Positions 9,735 through 18,584 of a DNA stretch of 64,000 nt are shown piece after piece. The DNA comes from JALYNX01 sp963749415. Its GTDB lineage: Bacteria > Actinomycetota > Acidimicrobiia > Spongiisociales > ZC4RG35. The stretch lies in NCBI GenBank assembly GCA_963749415.1, contig CAVVMG010000001.1, positions 248,001 to 312,000 of the forward strand, given 5' to 3'. The position numbers and the translations under genes are program-made. Every line of letters begins with the position of its first letter. The first letter of the stretch is position 1. The notes below the pieces were generated by a model. That model had not been told where the DNA came from, did no database searches, and was given only the letters and a program-made list of their open reading frames with translations.

Positions 9735-10718
9735 TCAGGGCAGTCGGCCGAACCAGAGCAGTGATCCGAGCCCGGCGAGGCTGAGCATCGCGATCGCGAT
9801 CCCGGTGAACAGGTCCCCGACCTCTACCTGCTCGGTTTCGACCTGGACCGATCGTCCCAGGTCCTCGTAGACCTGATCGAGCTGTTCCGCGGTAGCCGCG
9901 GTGAGAGCCTTCCCATCTGTCTGTCGAGCCAACTTCTCGAGGGCGGCCTCGTTCACCGGCACCGGCACTTCGACGCCGAGCGGGTCGACCACCGTGCCCG
10001 CATCGGTGCCGAAGGCGATGGTGTGCACCGGGATCCCCGCCCTACGCGCTGCGGTAGCCGCTTCGTCGTTGGATCGACCCATCGTGGTTTCGCCGTCGGA
10101 GAGCACCACGATGGTGCCTACCGCCTCGCCGTTATCGACTGCCTCGTCGGTCTCGGCAGACGACAACTCGATGGCCTCGATCCCGAGGAAAACCGCCTCG
10201 CCAATCGCCGTGCCCTCTCCGAGGCGGCTCCGGTCTACAGAATCATCGATCACCCGGCGCACCGCCTCGAGACGGGTGGTGGGGGCAATGAGCTGGCGTG
10301 CCGTGCCGTCGAAGCCGACGACACCCACCGCCACGCCGTCGGGCACGGTGTCGAGAAATGCCCCCGCGGCTTCTCGAGCCGCGTCAACTCGAGCCGGCGA
10401 CACATCGTCGGCCTCCATCGAGATAGAGGTGTCGATGGCCAGGACTACGAGCTGTTGAGATTCCTTGGTCTCACCGGCAATCACCGGGCGAGCGAAGGCC
10501 ACGGTTGCCACGATCACGGCCAGCAGGAGCCCGAGCGCCGGAGCATGACGGCGCCAGCCCGGGCGGTCGGGCGCGACGTCGTCGAGCAGCTCGATCGTTG
10601 TGAACCTCAGGGCATATCGCCGGCGTCGGGCCTGAAGCACCAGGTAGCCGAGGGCCAATGCAAGGGGGAGAAGGAGCAAGATCAGGCGCTCAGGGGCCAG
10701 GAAACTGAAGTCGCTCAT
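9735..10718 (-). CDS. VWA-domain membrane protein (BatA-like)
   Basis: 327 residues. It has two N-terminal transmembrane helices (about 5-25 and 58-78), a von Willebrand factor A domain (about 90-285) with an intact MIDAS DTSIS and a downstream SDGETT, and a C-terminal transmembrane helix (about 300-320). This order (TM-TM-VWA-TM) matches BatA/aerotolerance-type proteins encoded with MoxR ATPases. The ATG at 10718 overlaps the stop of the DUF58 gene (ATGA); an upstream in-frame start would lie inside that gene. It likely works with MoxR and DUF58 in assembling or folding metal- or envelope-associated complexes; the client is unknown. A partner VWA (BatB) or BatD is not seen next to it. Confidence 0.8.
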   Translation of the reverse strand: MSDFSFLAPERLILLLLPLALALGYLVLQARRRRYALRFTTIELLDDVAPDRPGWRRHAPALGLLLAVIVATVAFARPVIAGETKESQQLVVLAIDTSISMEADDVSPARVDAAREAAGAFLDTVPDGVAVGVVGFDGTARQLIAPTTRLEAVRRVIDDSVDRSRLGEGTAIGEAVFLGIEAIELSSAETDEAVDNGEAVGTIVVLSDGETTMGRSNDEAATAARRAGIPVHTIAFGTDAGTVVDPLGVEVPVPVNEAALEKLARQTDGKALTAATAEQLDQVYEDLGRSVQVETEQVEVGDLFTGIAIAMLSLAGLGSLLWFGRLP

Positions 10719-11683
10719 CGCATCGATCTCCCGGCCGACATCAGCCTGGCCTTCCGGGCGGATACGAATCGCACGAAGTCGAGGACCCAATCCCGATCGG
10801 TTCGCAGTGCGAGATGGTCGGCTCCGCAGCTCTTGAGCCGCGCTGCCACTTCCACCCTGCGCTGCTGCGACACCTCACCGTATCGCCTGCGCACTTCGGG
10901 TTTCGACGTGTCGAGCAGCCGACGCCGCCCGGTCTCCGGGTCTACGAGCGACACGAGCCCGACATCAGGCAGTTCCAATTCGCGCGGGTCGACGACCTCC
11001 ACGGCGATCACCTCGTGGCGGTGGGACAGGGCACGCAAGGGCCTCTCCCATTGCGGCTGCCCCAGGAAATCGGAGATCACCACGGCCATCCCCCGGCGGC
11101 GGGCGGTACGCCCCACCATGTCGATCGCCCCTCCCAGGTTTCCCTCTTCCCCGTCGATGGGTGCGGTCAGCAGGGCAGCCATGACGGCGCCGGCATGAGT
11201 AGAGCCACCCCGCGCCGGGAGCATTCGAGGGCGTGAGCCCTTCTTGTGTGGGGTGGTGCGCACTGCGCCGACCCGGTTCCCGTGTTTGGTGGCGAGAAGG
11301 GCGAATGCACCCGCAGCAGACCAGGCGACCTCATGCTTGGTGGCCAGCCCGGTCCCGAATCCGAGACTGGACGACGTGTCCAGCACCAGCCAAACGTCGA
11401 GCTCATGGTCGGCGATCATGTCGCGCACGTGTGGCTCGTGGTTGCGGGCAGTCACGGCCCAGTCGATGTGCCGCGGGTCGTCGCCGGGGACGTAGGGACG
11501 GGCCTCGCCTCGCTCGGTCCCGTGACCGGGAAACAGCCCGGCATGGTCTCCCGCGAGGAGCCCGTCGAGGCGGCGGAGCACGGTGAGCCTGAGCCTCTCG
11601 ATCGAGGCCATCGAAGGCGAAGTCAGGCGTGAAGGGCGGGGGACCTCCTGCACCCCTCGCGGCGGGCCGGACTTGCGCAGCAT
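10715..11683 (-). CDS. DUF58 domain-containing protein
   Basis: 322 residues. The diagnostic DUF58 core is GEARPYVPGDDPRHIDWAVTAR (about residues 60-82), followed by a VWA-like fold starting LDVWLVLDTSSSLGFG with a conserved MIDAS-like DTSSS. No transmembrane segment is evident. The ATG at 11683 lies one base after the MoxR stop and the 3' end overlaps the VWA gene, so translation of MoxR-DUF58-VWA is coupled. DUF58 proteins nearly always accompany MoxR AAA+ ATPases and are thought to be adaptor proteins; a specific role here is inference. Confidence 0.85.
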   Translation of the reverse strand: MLRKSGPPRGVQEVPRPSRLTSPSMASIERLRLTVLRRLDGLLAGDHAGLFPGHGTERGEARPYVPGDDPRHIDWAVTARNHEPHVRDMIADHELDVWLVLDTSSSLGFGTGLATKHEVAWSAAGAFALLATKHGNRVGAVRTTPHKKGSRPRMLPARGGSTHAGAVMAALLTAPIDGEEGNLGGAIDMVGRTARRRGMAVVISDFLGQPQWERPLRALSHRHEVIAVEVVDPRELELPDVGLVSLVDPETGRRRLLDTSKPEVRRRYGEVSQQRRVEVAARLKSCGADHLALRTDRDWVLDFVRFVSARKARLMSAGRSMR

Positions 11684-11684
11684 C

Positions 11685-12725
11685 TCAGACGGCCAGCGAC
11701 GTTGGATTCCCAACGAGCTGGGATGACGACAACCGGGGAGCGGGGACGGTGGTCAGGATCTCGACCAGGATCTCATCGACCGTGACCCCATCCGCCACCG
11801 CATCGAACGACGGCACGAGCCGATGGTTGAGCACGTCATAGGCAACGTCGTAGACATCCTGTGGGAGGAGATGGTCCCGTCCCCGCAGGAGCGCGAGGGC
11901 CCTGCCGGCGGAAACGAGGCCGATGCTGGCCCGGGGGCTGGCGCCATACGCCAGCAACCCGTCGATCTGGATCCCGTGCTCCGCCGGTTTGCGGGTAGCC
12001 AGGACCACCCGGATCGCATAGTCCTGCACGGCCCGGTCGACGTAGACCGCGGTAGCGGCCTGCTGGAGCCCAGCGACGTCGTCGGTGGACAACAAGGGCT
12101 CCGCGCTCGGAAGCGGCTGGCTGGCACGGTCGACGATCTGGTGTTCCTCGAGCGCCGTCGGGTAATCGACCGGGATCCGCATCAGGAACCTGTCCCGCTG
12201 TGCTTCCGGCAGCGGATACACCCCCTCGGACTCGATCGGGTTCTGGGTGGCGAGCACCAGGAACGGATGCGGCAGCGGGTAGGTGGTGCCGCCGATGGAG
12301 ATCTGACGCTCGGCCATGACCTCGAGCAGTGCCGACTGGACCTTGGCCGGGGCCCGGTTGATCTCGTCGGCGAGCACGAAGTTGGCGAACACCGGCCCCA
12401 GTTCGACGTCAAACCTCTCGGTCGAGGGCCGGTAGATGCGGGTGCCGACGATGTCGGACGGCAACAAGTCCGGCGTGAACTGGATGCGAGTGAACGTGCC
12501 GCCGAGGGCCCTGGCCAGTGTGGAGACGGTCAACGTCTTGCCCAGGCCGGGCACCCCTTCGAGGAGACAGTGGCCACCGGCGAGCAGCGCCACCAGGACG
12601 CGTTCGAGGACCCGCTCCTGACCAACGATGACCGTCTGCAATTGCGCAAGGACTTCACGGAGCTGGGTGGTGACCACCCCGGATTGCGACATTTCGATCC
12701 TGGTTGCGGTTGGGCTGGTCATCAT
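11685..12725 (-). CDS. MoxR-family AAA+ ATPase
   Basis: 346 residues. Walker A is GVPGLGKT (about 60-67) and Walker B VLADEINRAPAKVQSALLEVMAE (about 118-140), with the MoxR-typical sensor 1 ATQNPIESEGVYPLPEAQ and a C-terminal helical lid. MoxR ATPases act as chaperones that remodel or load cofactors into clients together with VWA/DUF58 partners. The ATG at 12725 overlaps the stop of the upstream protease gene (ATGA), so protease, MoxR, DUF58 and VWA genes form one tightly coupled unit. Confidence 0.92.
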   Translation of the reverse strand: MMTSPTATRIEMSQSGVVTTQLREVLAQLQTVIVGQERVLERVLVALLAGGHCLLEGVPGLGKTLTVSTLARALGGTFTRIQFTPDLLPSDIVGTRIYRPSTERFDVELGPVFANFVLADEINRAPAKVQSALLEVMAERQISIGGTTYPLPHPFLVLATQNPIESEGVYPLPEAQRDRFLMRIPVDYPTALEEHQIVDRASQPLPSAEPLLSTDDVAGLQQAATAVYVDRAVQDYAIRVVLATRKPAEHGIQIDGLLAYGASPRASIGLVSAGRALALLRGRDHLLPQDVYDVAYDVLNHRLVPSFDAVADGVTVDEILVEILTTVPAPRLSSSQLVGNPTSLAV

Positions 12726-13879
12726 GGGGCATCCCCCTCCCCGGGAGCCGGGATCGGCGTCGCCAGCAGCTCTTCGAGGAGTTGCAGCAACTCGGGCGGG
12801 ATGTCGGCGGCGCCGAACATCTCCTCAAGCATCTCTTCGAGGCCGGGCAGGTTCTCCAAACCCTGTGCTCCCTCGGGCCCGAACAGCTCGTCGAGCCCCG
12901 GAAGCAAGTCCTCCAGGCCCGGGACCAGCTGGTCCAGGCCCGATGTGCTCTCCGGTGCGGGAATTGTCGGAGCGTCGACACCACCGTTGGCCTCGAGCTC
13001 TTCGATCAACGACGCAAAGTCCTCGACAGGCACTGCGAATCCGACACCGTCGTTGCCACCGGACATCGAGGCGATCGCGGTGTTGATCCCGATTACCTTC
13101 GCCTCGGCATCGGCCAATGGGCCACCGGAGTTTCCCGGATTGATCGGGGCATCGGTCTGGATCAGCCCGGTGAGAGTGCCCACCGGGGTTTCCAACTCAC
13201 GATCGAGGCCCGAGATGATCCCTGCCGTGACCGACTGCTGGAAGCCGAACGGGCTCCCCAGGGCGATCGCCGGCTCCCCGACTTCCACAGTTCCCGGCTC
13301 GGCGATACTCGCCGCAACCAGGCCGTCGGCGCCGTCGAGGGCCACGATGGCGAGATCCCGCTCCGGGGCCCTGGCGACCACCCGCCCGTTGAAGGTGCGG
13401 TCGTCAGCGGTGCGCACCGAGACCTCGTCGGAGAAGGAGACCACATGATGAGCGGTTAGCACCAGGCCCGACGTGTCGTAGATCACCCCTGACCCGACTC
13501 CCCCGCCGGCCTCCAGGCCGCCAAGGACCTCGATATGGACCACTGCCGGGCCCAGGGCTGCCGCCACCGCGGAAGGGCTTCCCGCTTCGGCCTCGGCGGT
13601 CACCGTCGGAGTCGTCACCGGATCGTCGTCTTGCCACATCCACAGCGCGAACGCGACCAAAGCGAGGGCAACCGTTCCTCCGCCGAGGGCCCAGACCCAA
13701 CCCCGGCGACGTTTGGGCTCGAGGGTTGGGGGCGTGGCTGGTGGAGCCGGATCAACGGTCGTTTCGGCCTTTTCCGTGTCTCCGGTCGAAATGAGATCGG
13801 CCACCGGCGGTGAAGCCGGAAGGTCACGCCACGATCGGCGGCGGCGAGCCTTCGGGGGACTGGGATCGAGCTGGGTCAA
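12722..13879 (-). CDS. Membrane-anchored HtrA-like S1C serine protease without PDZ, acidic Leu/Pro tail
   Basis: About 385 residues. A cytoplasmic N-terminus rich in Pro/Arg is followed by one transmembrane helix (about residues 62-84) and a trypsin-like domain with catalytic His in LTAHHVV, Asp in ERDLAIVAL and Ser in NPGNSGGPL. Instead of a PDZ domain it ends with about 80 residues of repeated acidic leucine-rich motifs (PGLEDLLPGLDELF, LPGLEEMLEEMF, PPELLQLLEELL). The start is set at a TTG (13879) because GGAGG lies 5 nt upstream; a TTG further upstream (13921) has no such site. It is probably an extracytoplasmic stress protease coupled to the MoxR cluster and lies downstream of a two-component system on the same strand. 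Confidence 0.85.
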   Translation of the reverse strand: MTQLDPSPPKARRRRSWRDLPASPPVADLISTGDTEKAETTVDPAPPATPPTLEPKRRRGWVWALGGGTVALALVAFALWMWQDDDPVTTPTVTAEAEAGSPSAVAAALGPAVVHIEVLGGLEAGGGVGSGVIYDTSGLVLTAHHVVSFSDEVSVRTADDRTFNGRVVARAPERDLAIVALDGADGLVAASIAEPGTVEVGEPAIALGSPFGFQQSVTAGIISGLDRELETPVGTLTGLIQTDAPINPGNSGGPLADAEAKVIGINTAIASMSGGNDGVGFAVPVEDFASLIEELEANGGVDAPTIPAPESTSGLDQLVPGLEDLLPGLDELFGPEGAQGLENLPGLEEMLEEMFGAADIPPELLQLLEELLATPIPAPGEGDAP

Positions 13880-13939
13880 CGAAACCTCCGGTGTTCGGCG
13901 AAACGACGGCACCGTAAGCAATCCGGTTTAAAGGGACCG

Positions 13940-15067
13940 TCAAGCGGGCTGGAAGTCCCTGCGCCAGGGCAGCACCATCGGATGGATCCCGTCGGGGGCG
14001 ACCACATCCTCGACGGCGGCCTCAGGGGCGAGAGGGAGCCATACCGTCAGAGTGGCGCCTCCCCCCTCTTCGGATACGAGGGTGACCGCTCCCCCCTGAG
14101 CCTCGGTGAGCTGGCGGGCGATCGTCAGGCCGAGCCCAGACTCGGTATTCCCACTATCGAAATTGCGCTCATGCGGTCCCCGCCAGCCTCGCTCGAAGGC
14201 GCGCCCATGGAGATGTGGGGCCAACCCCGGCCCCTCATCGCTGACGGCGAGCCATGCCCAGTCATCGAGCCCACCCCAGTCGACCACGATCGCTGAGCCT
14301 CGGGGCGCGAGTCTCACGGCATTGCTCAGGAAGTTCCCGATCGCGGTTCGCACCGCAGCCGGATCGGCAGTAACCACCGTTGCGGTCGTCCCGGCGACCA
14401 GGAGGTGAATGCCCCGGGCGCGACTGGGACCGAGATGCTCGGCGACCGCCTCCTCGGCGAGCAGAGCCAGGTTCGAAGGCCCGGCGGCCTGTTCCACGGA
14501 CAGCTGCCCATACCCTTCGAGGTCGTTGACAGTGCGCGCCATGCGGTCCGACGCCCGAAGCGCGGCATTGATGTATCCGCTGGCACGGTGACCCTCGCCG
14601 GCTTCCGCGGTGGCCAGCTCGAGGTTGGTGGCCATCACCGCCAGCGGTGTTCGCAGTTCATGCACCACCTCTTGAAGTCGCTTCTGACGCTCGTCATCGG
14701 CGGCCTTCACCTCGGCGCGGCCGCGGTCCAGGGTGCCCAGGACGCGGCCGGCGACAATCCAGGCTGCCAGGAAGGCGGGGACCAGGGCGGCAACCGGCGC
14801 CACCACCCCCCAATTCAAGATGAATGATCGGGCCGCCAGGGCAGTGGCCTCGCCACTCTCATCGGTGACGACCAGCAGGGCCACCGCATTTCCGATCCGG
14901 GCAAGCCCGGCCTGGGTTCCTCCCTCTTCCCCGATTCCGAGGCTGGAAAGGAAGACCAGGGAGGCAACGACAGCGATGAGAGCGACCAACACGGCCGGGG
15001 AGGCGAGGACGAGGGTGAGCCGCGCCCGGCTTCCGCCACGTGATGGGTGTTCGCTCATTTGGGTCAT
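13940..15067 (-). CDS. Two-component sensor histidine kinase
   Basis: 375 residues. Two transmembrane helices (about 18-40 and 82-104) bracket a short extracytoplasmic segment of about 40 residues. The DHp domain has the phospho-acceptor H-box VVHELRTPLAVM (about 138). The HATPase domain shows an N-box (GNFLSNAVRLAP), a G1 box (SDEGPGL) and a G2 box (SGLGLTIAR). The ATG at 15067 overlaps the response-regulator stop (ATGA), so both are co-translated. The very small sensor loop suggests membrane or envelope sensing. It is followed after 60 bp by the HtrA/MoxR unit, a plausible regulatory target. Confidence 0.92.
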   Translation of the reverse strand: MTQMSEHPSRGGSRARLTLVLASPAVLVALIAVVASLVFLSSLGIGEEGGTQAGLARIGNAVALLVVTDESGEATALAARSFILNWGVVAPVAALVPAFLAAWIVAGRVLGTLDRGRAEVKAADDERQKRLQEVVHELRTPLAVMATNLELATAEAGEGHRASGYINAALRASDRMARTVNDLEGYGQLSVEQAAGPSNLALLAEEAVAEHLGPSRARGIHLLVAGTTATVVTADPAAVRTAIGNFLSNAVRLAPRGSAIVVDWGGLDDWAWLAVSDEGPGLAPHLHGRAFERGWRGPHERNFDSGNTESGLGLTIARQLTEAQGGAVTLVSEEGGGATLTVWLPLAPEAAVEDVVAPDGIHPMVLPWRRDFQPA

Positions 15068-15759
15068 GCCCGGACCGTCAACATGTAGCCGCGCCCCGGG
15101 AAGGTGATGATGAGCCGGTCGCCACCGGTCACAGCCAGCTTGCGACGCAGGTTGGACAGCGTCATCCGCACCGTGTTGGTGAAAGGGTCGGCGTGCTCGT
15201 CCCACACGTGCTCGAGGAGCTGCTCGGCGCTATGCACCTCCTCTGGATGGAGGAGGAACCAACGGAGGAGCGCAAACTCCTTCGCGGTGAGGTCGATCGG
15301 GGCCCCATCCAGGGTCACTTCGTGCCGGGCGGTGTCCATCTCGACGCCTGCATAGGAGATCACGGAGCTCCCGGCGGCGGTGTCGCGTCGCAGCAACGCT
15401 CGGATCCGCGCCCCGAGCTCGCCGAGGGAGAAGGGCTTCACCAGGTAGTCGTCTGCGCCTTGGTCGAGGCCCCGGATCCGATCCCCGACACTGCCCCGGG
15501 CGGTGAGCATGATGATCTTCGGGGACATTCGGCTGCCGGATGGCTGCCTCACGTCCGAAGCCACCCGGCGACACACGTCGAGGCCGTCGCCATCGGGCAG
15601 GTTGAGATCGAGGCAAACCAGGTCATAGGAATTGACCGAGGCGAGTTGCACCGCCGACATGGCCCCGGCTGCGGTGTCGACGGCGTACCCGTCGCGGCGC
15701 AAGCTGTCGGCAATAGCCGCCGCCAGGTCTTGCTCGTCCTCAACCACGAGAATGCGCAT
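15064..15759 (-). CDS. OmpR/PhoB-family response regulator
   Basis: 231 residues. The receiver domain (1-125) carries the acidic pocket VVEDEQ, the phospho-acceptor Asp in YDLVCLDLNLPDGDG and the Lys in DDYLVKPFSLGE. The C-terminal winged helix (about 135-231) has LTAKEFALLRWFL and the recognition helix region FTNTVRMTLSNLRRKL, ending in GRGYML. The ATG at 15759 is used because the family N-terminus MRILVVEDE begins there. It is the first gene of a kinase-regulator pair and is divergent from the DUF4331 gene. Confidence 0.93.
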   Translation of the reverse strand: MRILVVEDEQDLAAAIADSLRRDGYAVDTAAGAMSAVQLASVNSYDLVCLDLNLPDGDGLDVCRRVASDVRQPSGSRMSPKIIMLTARGSVGDRIRGLDQGADDYLVKPFSLGELGARIRALLRRDTAAGSSVISYAGVEMDTARHEVTLDGAPIDLTAKEFALLRWFLLHPEEVHSAEQLLEHVWDEHADPFTNTVRMTLSNLRRKLAVTGGDRLIITFPGRGYMLTVRA

Positions 15760-16021
15760 CAGGCCTCTTCCTCTGACGCAGGAGCGAGGCACGGCAAGAC
15801 GCGATGGATGGTGAGTGGAGAGCTGTTCATCGGGCAGACCGATTGGATCCCGCGAAGAAGACGCCGCGGGCCGTAGTTCGGTTCCCGAAATGTAGATCGA
15901 CTCCTGCCGTTAGCGGACCTCGTCGCGCGGTGCCGACCCGGTGATCCCATCTCATGCGATCCGGCAGACGCCCCCGCTCCGAACCAGTGGCGTCATCGCA
16001 GCAACGATGGAAGGAGGAACG
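15760..16021. other. Intergenic region between response regulator and DUF4331 gene
   Basis: This 262-bp space must hold promoters for both divergent genes. No coding sequence, strong palindrome or clear -35/-10 pair could be supported; the DUF4331 ribosome binding site (AAGGAGGAAC) is at its right end. Confidence 0.5.
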
Positions 16022-17167
16022 ATGACGACTATGAGAAAGGCCGCGCCGAGCGTGGCGCTATGGGTGTTACTCGCCCTGGTGACCACACTGGCACTGGCAC
16101 CTCTCGGAGCCCAGGGAGCGGACCATCTCGATGCACCGGGGTTGACCTCGCCAGGTGGCGACGCCCGCCTCGACATCAACGATGTGTACGTATTCCAGGG
16201 ATCCAATCCCTCGAAGACGGTGCTGGCCGCGACGGTGAACCCGGCAGCGACCGGCGACACCAGGTTCGCCAACCACAAGGTCGGCGCCTATCACATCCGG
16301 ATCGACAAGAACGGCGATGCCGTCGAGGACATCACCTACACGCTCGAGTTCCGGGACCGCAAGTACCGTGGTGGCCAGTCCGTCACTGTGCGCCGGTCGA
16401 CGGGTCGAGAAGCACGTGATGTCGATCCACACGGACGGATGATCGGGCTGGGCAGCACCGAGAAAGCGATCCGGCTCTGGTCCGGGAACGGGAAGTTGTT
16501 CACGGGGCTCCGCTCCGATCCGTTCTTCTTCGATCTCGGCGGATTCCGCGGGACAGTCGAGGGCGTCGGACCGCGGATGCTCAATGACGGCAGCCAGAGC
16601 GACTTCTTCGAGTCGCTCAACACACTGGCGATCGTCCTCGAGGTGCCGGACTCCAAGCTCGGCAGGAACATCGGCGTCTGGGTGACCACCAGCTCGGAGA
16701 AGGGTCGCGATCGTCAGATCGACCGCATGGGTCGCCCGGCGATCAACACCGTGGTCAATAGCTCCGGACCGATCGTGGGCGCCGATCCCAATGCCAAGAA
16801 CGTCTACAACGCGTCGAAGCCCAAGAGCGACGTGGCGAAGTTCACCGGTGGCGCCATTGCCGCGCTACAGGCGTTCTCGTCTCTGGACGCCGAAGGTGCG
16901 TACAGCGACGCAGCCGCGGCGGCTCTGGCCGGGGTGCTGTTGCCAGACGTCATCACGTATGACACCGCAACAGCCGCCGCCGGGCCACTGAATGGCCGGG
17001 CACTGGCCGACGACGTGATCGATGTCGAGTTGCGCATCGTGACCGGTGGTGACCCGCTGGGACTGTTCGATGACCGCGATGCAGACGGTGCCATCAACAC
17101 CGACGGCATCGGGCCACACAGCGACTACATGGGCGCGTTCCCCTACCTGGGAGTGCCCCACAGTTGA
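16022..17167 (+). CDS. Secreted DUF4331 domain protein
   Basis: 381 residues. A signal peptide (residues 1-32, ending APLGAQGA) leads directly into ADHLDAPGLTSPGGDARLDINDVYVFQG, the diagnostic N-terminus of DUF4331. The domain runs almost to the C-terminus, with AINTVVNSSGPIVGADPNAKNVYN and the closing DGIGPHSDYMGAFPYLGVPH. DUF4331 proteins are exported proteins of unknown function. The ATG at 16022 is preceded by AAGGAGGAAC, deciding the start over upstream in-frame codons. A perfect hairpin and then a TPR gene follow 60 bp downstream, a recurrent type of pairing for DUF4331 genes. Confidence 0.85.
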   Translation: MTTMRKAAPSVALWVLLALVTTLALAPLGAQGADHLDAPGLTSPGGDARLDINDVYVFQGSNPSKTVLAATVNPAATGDTRFANHKVGAYHIRIDKNGDAVEDITYTLEFRDRKYRGGQSVTVRRSTGREARDVDPHGRMIGLGSTEKAIRLWSGNGKLFTGLRSDPFFFDLGGFRGTVEGVGPRMLNDGSQSDFFESLNTLAIVLEVPDSKLGRNIGVWVTTSSEKGRDRQIDRMGRPAINTVVNSSGPIVGADPNAKNVYNASKPKSDVAKFTGGAIAALQAFSSLDAEGAYSDAAAAALAGVLLPDVITYDTATAAAGPLNGRALADDVIDVELRIVTGGDPLGLFDDRDADGAINTDGIGPHSDYMGAFPYLGVPHS

Positions 17168-17173
17168 GCGATC

Positions 17174-17200
17174 GGCCGGTGGGGCTTTGCCCCACCGGCC
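17174..17200. terminator. Perfect 12-bp stem hairpin between DUF4331 and TPR genes
   Basis: GGCCGGTGGGGC, a TTT loop, then GCCCCACCGGCC. It starts 7 bp after the DUF4331 stop. There is no T-tract, so it could be a processing or stabilising hairpin that sets DUF4331 expression above that of the TPR gene, rather than a full terminator. Confidence 0.6.
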
Positions 17201-17227
17201 ACGCTCACGGCAAGAAGGAGACAAAAG

Positions 17228-18541
17228 ATGCGCAGAACAATCGCCGCCGTGGTCGCCGCGGGCCTGTTGGTGGCCGGGTCCTACGGCCTGCGCGCCCTCG
17301 TCAACGACGAAGTGACGCCGCAACCAAGTGTCCTGGCACAAACGCCGATCCCGAGACTGGCTGAAGTAGAGCGCCTCATCTCTGTATTCGAGGCCCGGGT
17401 CGCGGAGAATGGCGATCCATTGGACCTGGCAGAGCTGGGGAGGCTGCACCTGGAACGAGCCGACCTCATTGGAGATCTCGGCGACTACGGGGAAGCGATC
17501 GAAAGCCTCACAAAGGCGGTGGACCTGGCTCCCGAGGATCGGACGGCATCCCTGAGGCTGGCCCAGGCATCGTTGGCCGTTCACCGATTTCAAGATGCAC
17601 TCGACATCGCAATCGACCTGGTCGCTACCGACCCGAGTGACGCCGCAGCGATCTTGGTCGTTGCGGACGCACAATTCGAGCTCGGGAACGAGGCGGCTGC
17701 CACCGAAGCACTGAACGAGGTCGCGTCCATTGCCGGCGAGATCCCCGAGATCCTGACCCGGCGCGCCCAACACGCCGACTCGATGGGGGATGTTCCGACG
17801 GCCCTCGGCTATGCCGAGGAGGCCTTGCGACTCACCGACGATGACACGGCCGAGCCCAGGCGTTTGGCCTTTCATCTCACATTTGCCGCCCACTTCCTCA
17901 ATGACCTCGGGCGGTACGAGGAATCGGAGGCCTTGCTGCGGCGCGCGATCGACGTAGATCCCTCATGGTCGTCCTCGCACGCCACATTGGGATGGGTGCT
18001 GGTGTCGAGCGGTCGGCTGGAGCAGGCGTTCTCTTCCTATGAGACTGCCTCGGCGCTGAGACCCGACCCGGGCACGCTCGCCATGCTCGGCGACCTCTCC
18101 CTGGCCCTAGGCGACCAGGAGCGCGCCGAGTCATTCTTCAGTCGGGTGGAGCCGGCCGCCACACGCACCGAGGTGCACCGCAGCGCCTATCGGCGAACGC
18201 TGGCCCAGTTCCTGGCGGATCACGATCTCGACCCGGACCGGGCCGTCGAGCTCGCTCGGCAGGATGTGGCGGAGAGATCGGACCCCTTCGGTCTCGACAC
18301 CTACGCCTGGGCTCTCTATAGAGCGGGCGAATTCGAAGTTGCCAGAACAGAGATCGAGAAGGTGTTCGCCGCGGGTTTGAGAGAGCCGCAGATCCTGTAT
18401 CACTCGGCGTTGATCGCCCTTGCCGAGGGGGACGAGCAACGGGCCCAGGCCGAGCTCACACAGGCCCTGGACCAGGCACCTCGCTTCCATCCGATTCAAG
18501 CGCCGGATGCGCGGCGGATCCTGGAGTCCCTGGGGGACTGA
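17228..18541 (+). CDS. Membrane-anchored or exported TPR-repeat protein
   Basis: 437 residues. An N-terminal hydrophobic segment (3-20) is a signal anchor or signal peptide. The rest is almost entirely helical tetratricopeptide repeats, for example GDYGEAIESLTKAVDLAPEDRTASL, LGRYEESEALLRRAIDVDPSW, and SGRLEQAFSSYETASALRPD. AAGAAGGAG lies 7 nt before the ATG. It sits 60 bp after the DUF4331 gene and probably shares its transcript. TPR arrays mediate protein-protein contacts; DUF4331 is the obvious candidate partner, by inference. No enzymatic motif is seen. Confidence 0.8.
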   Translation: MRRTIAAVVAAGLLVAGSYGLRALVNDEVTPQPSVLAQTPIPRLAEVERLISVFEARVAENGDPLDLAELGRLHLERADLIGDLGDYGEAIESLTKAVDLAPEDRTASLRLAQASLAVHRFQDALDIAIDLVATDPSDAAAILVVADAQFELGNEAAATEALNEVASIAGEIPEILTRRAQHADSMGDVPTALGYAEEALRLTDDDTAEPRRLAFHLTFAAHFLNDLGRYEESEALLRRAIDVDPSWSSSHATLGWVLVSSGRLEQAFSSYETASALRPDPGTLAMLGDLSLALGDQERAESFFSRVEPAATRTEVHRSAYRRTLAQFLADHDLDPDRAVELARQDVAERSDPFGLDTYAWALYRAGEFEVARTEIEKVFAAGLREPQILYHSALIALAEGDEQRAQAELTQALDQAPRFHPIQAPDARRILESLGD

Positions 18542-18555
18542 GTACCAGCAGGCAT

Positions 18556-18584
18556 GGCGGTGTGACCGACCCGGTCACACCGCC
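18556..18584. terminator. Bidirectional terminator hairpin between convergent genes
   Basis: GGCGGTGTGACC, 5-nt loop GACCC, GGTCACACCGCC: a perfect 12-bp stem lying between the convergent TPR and YcaQ-like genes and overlapping the stop of the latter. Confidence 0.65.
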
